NCBI GenBank assembly: GCA_002479405.1
Contig: DLMX01000031.1
Coordinates: 4,900 to 22,866 of the forward strand
Direction of reading: 5' to 3'
Source of the DNA: Methylophilaceae bacterium UBA7525
Lineage (GTDB): Bacteria; Pseudomonadota; Gammaproteobacteria; Burkholderiales; Methylophilaceae
DNA length: 17,967 nt
Of this stretch, positions 14,715-17,967 are shown one piece after another (position 1 is the first letter of the stretch; the number at the start of each line of letters is the position of its first letter). Below the pieces are notes generated by a model, which saw only the letters and a list, made by a program, of their open reading frames with translations, was not told where the DNA came from and did not search any database. A program made the position numbers and the translations under genes.

Positions 14715-14783
14715 CATCAAATATAACAGAGCATTATCCAGATGATTGATTTAACTTTAGAAAACCATCCGTTTCAGATTATA
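14664..14783 (-). ncRNA. Candidate small RNA between bactofilin and porin
   Basis: A perfect TATAAT occurs on the minus strand at 14783-14778, and the strong terminator ends near 14664. A transcript starting around 14771 would be about 105 bases, AT-rich, with a long terminal hairpin and T tail. No good -35 lies 16-18 bases before the -10, which weakens the case. The alternative is an ordinary bactofilin 3' untranslated region, possibly processed. Confidence 0.3.
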
Positions 14784-14843
14784 GATAATCAAGGCTCGCT
14801 GGATTTACAGGACTTCAATGAAAATTTCCCCTACCCAACTTTT

Positions 14844-15473
14844 TTATTTTGCACCTTGAGGCAGACGAGGAACACCCAATTTATCCATGGAATTCTCCTG
14901 GACATTGATGGAGCCAATGTCTCCGGATAATTCACCACCTTCTTCGATGAATATCTTGCCATAGCGAATCTTCCCGCTGACTCGACCGGTTGAGTGAATA
15001 ATGAGCTGACTGCGTGCAGTTAATTCACCGTCAAAACTGCCGTATATCTCAGCAACATCGATGCCCACCTTACCGGAGAACGAACCATTGGAAGTGATCT
15101 GTATCACGCGGCTATCCATGGTAGCCTCAACCCGGCCCTCCACCACCAGAGTGTCACAATCCTGGATCTCTGCACCCTTCAGCTTGACATCAGGGCCAAC
15201 GATCAGGCGACTTCCGCCTTGTTCCGCCTTTGCCTGATCCACAGGCGATGAAGCCGGTTTGGTTTCGCCAGCAGAAACTGCGCTTGATGGAGAAGTTGCC
15301 GACTCCATTGCGGCCAGTTGACCGGGAGACAGGGAAGAAGGTTTACCTTGCGCATTCCTGGCCTGCGAATTCAATTTGTCCTGTGCGTTCATTTGACTTA
15401 ATGAACTGAGCACGGGCGGACGTGGTTCTTCGGTTTGATTGCGACGACTGAAAAGACCTTGCTTGTTTAACAT
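14844..15473 (-). CDS. Bactofilin family cytoskeletal protein
   Basis: Polymer-forming protein with a right-handed beta-helix core, used in bacteria for cell shape, polar localisation or envelope organisation. The bactofilin (DUF583) domain spans about residues 88-190: RLIVGPDVKLKGAEIQ, LVVEGRVEATM, ITSNGSFSGKVGIDVAE, GSFDGELTARSQLII, GRVSGKIRYGKIFIEEGGEL, with the regular G-x-V/I repeats. Residues 1-85 are a disordered Ser/Ala/Pro/Gln-rich leader, longer than in typical bactofilins. There is no transmembrane segment; bactofilins often bind membrane by a short N-terminal peptide (here MLNKQGLFSRR, unproven). AGAGG about 6 bases before ATG 15473 supports the start. No M23 peptidase neighbour is visible, so its partner is unknown. 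Confidence 0.93.
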   Translation of the reverse strand: MLNKQGLFSRRNQTEEPRPPVLSSLSQMNAQDKLNSQARNAQGKPSSLSPGQLAAMESATSPSSAVSAGETKPASSPVDQAKAEQGGSRLIVGPDVKLKGAEIQDCDTLVVEGRVEATMDSRVIQITSNGSFSGKVGIDVAEIYGSFDGELTARSQLIIHSTGRVSGKIRYGKIFIEEGGELSGDIGSINVQENSMDKLGVPRLPQGAK

Positions 15474-15524
15474 ACTGACCTCTCTGAATGATTGAATATC
15501 GGCGCCGAATACGCTTCCGTAGAC

Positions 15525-15533
15525 CGTATAGCA
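15525..15533 (-). promoter_or_regulatory. Possible extended -10 promoter of the bactofilin gene
   Basis: The minus strand reads TGCTATACG, an extended -10 with no good -35 (TTTTAT at 17 bases). It would give a leader of about 45 bases. It lies in the 137-base gap between the bactofilin start and the lysS terminator. Confidence 0.3.
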
Positions 15534-15605
15534 ACGCCTGTGCCGTAATAAAATAATCTATACCATTCAGATAGATAGGGAACTCACACAGAAGAACAAG
15601 GGCTT

Positions 15606-15646
15606 AAAAACAGAAAAACCGTCGTTATTAAGCGACGGTTTTTCTG
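15606..15646 (-). terminator. Intrinsic terminator after lysS
   Basis: CAGAAAAACCGTCG (15611-15624) pairs perfectly with 15633-15646 around an 8-base loop, in which two further pairs are possible. On the minus strand the stem ends in a T run and continues into TTTTT, 58 bases after the lysS stop. The stem is also T-tailed on the plus strand, but no plus-strand gene precedes it. Confidence 0.9.
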
Positions 15647-15703
15647 ACATTACGGCCAACTTGCTGATTGCAGGTGTCTTTCTGCGTCGTTAAATGTTGA
15701 CGC

Positions 15704-17230
15704 CTATGTTTGGTGCTCTGGTCGCATATGCGGAAACAGAATCACATCGCGAATGCTTGGACTGTCCGTCAGCAGCATGACCAGCCGGTCGATGCCTATA
15801 CCACAACCGCCGGTTGGTGGCATGCCATATTCAAGCGCACGGATAAAATCGGCATCGTAATACATTGCCTCATTATCCCCCGCCTCTTTCGCTGCCACCT
15901 GTGCATGGAAGCGCGCGGCCTGGTCCTCGGCATCATTCAGCTCGGAGAATCCGTTGGCAATCTCGCGGCCGGTGACAAACAGTTCGAACCGTTCGGTGAT
16001 TTCCGGATTCTTGTCGGATGCACGCGCCAGAGGCGAAACCTCGACCGGATAATCGATGATATAGGTCGGATTCCACAATTGTGCTTCGGCCGTTTCCTCG
16101 AACAATGCCAATTGCAATGCGCCCAGACCGGCATGATCAAATGGCTTGACACCAAACTTCAGGAGTTCCGCACGCAGGAACGCAGTATCGTGCAACTGTT
16201 CCAGCGTGTATTGCGGTGCATATTTCTGGATGGCACCGACTATGGTCAGACGTTCGAACGGCTTGCTCAGATCCAGTTCACGGCCCTGATACTGCACGAC
16301 AGCAGAACCGCAGGCTGCGATGGCTGCAGCACGGATGCAGCGTTCGGTGAAATCCATCAGCCATAGATAATCGGTATAGGCGGCGTAGAACTCCATCATC
16401 GTGAATTCCGGATTATGACGTACGCTCAAGCCCTCGTTACGGAAGTTGCGGTTGATCTCGAACACGCGCTCGAAGCCACCCACAACGAGACGCTTCAAAT
16501 AAAGCTCCGGGGCGATGCGCATGTACATCTGCATGTCCAGCGCGTTGTGATGCGTGATAAAAGGCTTGGCCGAAGCGCCGCCGGGAATCGGGTGCAACAT
16601 CGGGGTCTCGACTTCAAGGAACTGGTTTTCCAGCATGAAGGCACGGATCTCCGACACCACCTTGCTGCGGGCGATGAAGGTCCCGCGTGTTTCTTCGGAA
16701 ACGATCAGATCCACATAGCGCTGGCGATACTTGGCTTCCTGATCCTGCAAACCATGGAATTTTTCCGGCAAGGGGCGCAGTGACTTGGTCAGCAGTTGCA
16801 ACCTGGACACCTTGACAGAAAGTTCACCGGTCTTGGTCTTGAACAGCACACCTTCAGCGGCAAGGATATCGCCCATATCCCATTTCTTGAATGCATCATA
16901 AAGCTCTTCGCCAATATTCTCCCTGGAGACAAACAACTGGATGCGGCCGCTGCTATCCTGCACGGTAGCGAAACTGGCCTTGCCCATCACGCGCTTCAGC
17001 ATCATGCGGCCAGCAATGCTGACCTCAACAGCCTTCGGCTCCAACACTTCGTTGTCGAAACCGCCGAACTCGGCATGCAAGACCGAAGCCTGGGAATCAG
17101 GCTTGAAGTCGTTGGGGAAAGCCGCAGTGCCATTGGATTGGGCGGCTTCACGGATCGCCTTCAGTTTTTCGCGACGCTCCGCGATCACGTGGTTCTCATC
17201 GACGACTGGTAAATTCTCTTGCTCGCTCAC
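15704..17230 (-). CDS. lysS: Lysyl-tRNA synthetase, class II
   Basis: Charges tRNA-Lys with lysine in the cytoplasm. It has 508 residues (E. coli LysS 505). The N-terminal OB-fold anticodon-binding domain covers about residues 60-165 (VSIAGRMMLKRVMGKASFA, GVLFKTKTGELSVKV). The class II core has motif 1 (FLEVETPMLHPIPGGASAKPF), motif 2 (FRNEGLSVRHNPEFTMMEFY) and motif 3 (GCGIGIDRLVMLLTD). The start is GTG at 17230, giving MSEQENLPVVDENHVIAERREKL in two conserved-looking pieces. GGGAG, 7 bases upstream, lies across the prfB end. Only 2 bases separate it from the prfB stop, so the two are co-transcribed and probably coupled, as in many proteobacteria. Confidence 0.98.
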   Translation of the reverse strand: MSEQENLPVVDENHVIAERREKLKAIREAAQSNGTAAFPNDFKPDSQASVLHAEFGGFDNEVLEPKAVEVSIAGRMMLKRVMGKASFATVQDSSGRIQLFVSRENIGEELYDAFKKWDMGDILAAEGVLFKTKTGELSVKVSRLQLLTKSLRPLPEKFHGLQDQEAKYRQRYVDLIVSEETRGTFIARSKVVSEIRAFMLENQFLEVETPMLHPIPGGASAKPFITHHNALDMQMYMRIAPELYLKRLVVGGFERVFEINRNFRNEGLSVRHNPEFTMMEFYAAYTDYLWLMDFTERCIRAAAIAACGSAVVQYQGRELDLSKPFERLTIVGAIQKYAPQYTLEQLHDTAFLRAELLKFGVKPFDHAGLGALQLALFEETAEAQLWNPTYIIDYPVEVSPLARASDKNPEITERFELFVTGREIANGFSELNDAEDQAARFHAQVAAKEAGDNEAMYYDADFIRALEYGMPPTGGCGIGIDRLVMLLTDSPSIRDVILFPHMRPEHQT

Positions 17231-17232
17231 CG

Positions 17233-17967
17233 CTACACTCCCTGCTTCAAACTCTCGGATATAAATGGATCAAGGTCGCCGTCCAGCACGCCCTGGGTAT
17301 TGCCGATTTCGACGTTGGTACGCAAATCCTTGATGCGTGACTGGTCCAGCACATAGCTGCGGATCTGGTGACCCCAGCCGATATCGGTCTTGGCGTCTTC
17401 CAGCGCCTGTTTTTCCTCGTTGCGCTTGCGCAGTTCCAGCTCGTACAAGCGCGCCTTCAACATGGTCATCGCCTCATCCTTGTTGCGATGCTGCGAACGG
17501 TCGTTCTGGCAGGCGACGACGATACCGGTCGGCTCGTGCGTGATACGCACGGCAGAATCGGTCTTGTTGATGTGCTGACCACCGGCACCGGATGCGCGAT
17601 AGGTGTCGATACGCAGATCGGCCGGATTGATGGTGACCTCGATCGAATCATCGACTTCCGGATAGACAGAAACACTGGCGAACGAGGTATGACGACGATT
17701 ACCGGAATCGAACGGTGATTTGCGCACCAGCCGGTGTACACCAGATTCGGTACGCAAATAACCATAGGCATAATCGCCTGACACCTTGAGCGAAGCACCC
17801 TTGATGCCGGCAGTATCGCCTTCTGTCACTTCCAGCACCTCGACCTTGAAACCGCGTCGCTCACAATAGCGCAGATACATACGCAGCAACATGGAAGCCC
17901 AATCCTGCGCCTCGGTACCACCGGAGCCGGATTGGATATCGATGAAGCAGTTATTGCTGTCCATCTC
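17233..17967 (-). CDS. prfB: Peptide chain release factor 2 (RF2), C-terminal part (5' end outside window)
   Basis: Recognises UGA and UAA stop codons and triggers peptide release. The frame is open to the window edge; about 244 of roughly 365 residues are present. Visible features are SGSGGTEAQDWASMLLRMY in domain 1/2, the codon-recognition tripeptide SPF in VRKSPFDSGNRRH, and the catalytic GGQ in YRASGAGGQHINKTDSAVR. Ala precedes SGAGGQ where E. coli K-12 has the unusual Thr246, so this is the common active form. The C-terminal helix is complete (DIGWGHQIRSYVLDQSRIKD). The region of the programmed frameshift near codon 26 lies outside the window and cannot be judged. It is followed at once by lysS. 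Confidence 0.97.
   Translation of the reverse strand, partial: EMDSNNCFIDIQSGSGGTEAQDWASMLLRMYLRYCERRGFKVEVLEVTEGDTAGIKGASLKVSGDYAYGYLRTESGVHRLVRKSPFDSGNRRHTSFASVSVYPEVDDSIEVTINPADLRIDTYRASGAGGQHINKTDSAVRITHEPTGIVVACQNDRSQHRNKDEAMTMLKARLYELELRKRNEEKQALEDAKTDIGWGHQIRSYVLDQSRIKDLRTNVEIGNTQGVLDGDLDPFISESLKQGV

Noticed and set aside
14742..14930. 62-codon plus-strand frame partly antisense to the bactofilin gene
   Set aside because: No ribosome-binding site, no recognisable domain, and half of it is forced by the bactofilin coding sequence.

Overview
The window is a moderately GC-rich chromosomal segment from a betaproteobacterium. The best guess is the Nitrosomonadales side of the class (Gallionella, Methylophilus or Sulfuricella-like), judged from protein sequence feel and gene order only; no taxonomic marker is present to settle it. 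It is almost entirely housekeeping genes with short gaps. I found no rRNA, tRNA, CRISPR array, insertion sequence, phage gene or attachment site.

Left part (1-3834): the end of slyD (+) converges on mutS (-) across a strong bidirectional hairpin terminator. mutS follows suhB (-) closely in one suhB-mutS transcription unit. A 264-base gap with a palindrome and several complementary segments separates suhB from the divergent trmJ.

Centre (4099-12470): a long rightward run, trmJ, cysE, iscR, a second cysteine desulfurase gene, iscS, iscU, iscA, hscB, hscA, fdx. This is a complete ISC iron-sulfur assembly operon. IscS and possibly the extra desulfurase take sulfur from cysteine, which CysE helps to make. 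IscU is the scaffold, IscA a carrier, HscA/HscB the chaperone pair that releases the cluster, and Fdx the electron donor. IscR carries the complete [2Fe-2S] ligand set. A near-consensus sigma70 promoter overlapped by an IscR type-1-like box sits over the cysE stop codon, so the operon is probably autoregulated. iscX is not found after fdx. The iscS-iscU gap holds an unusual inverted repeat built from AAGGGTN-like heptamers.

Right part (12479-17967): all genes are on the minus strand. They are a small uncharacterised protein with a Lys/Ala/Pro-rich tail, an OprO/OprP-type porin with a Pho-box-like direct repeat upstream, a bactofilin, lysS, and the end of prfB (prfB-lysS order as in many bacteria). 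Clear intrinsic terminators follow the porin, the bactofilin region and lysS. The bactofilin-porin gap may hold a small RNA.

The most useful second looks are the iscS-iscU repeat, the tandem desulfurases, the Pho-box-like porin promoter, the IscR box, and the candidate small RNA. None is clear evidence of an undescribed system.
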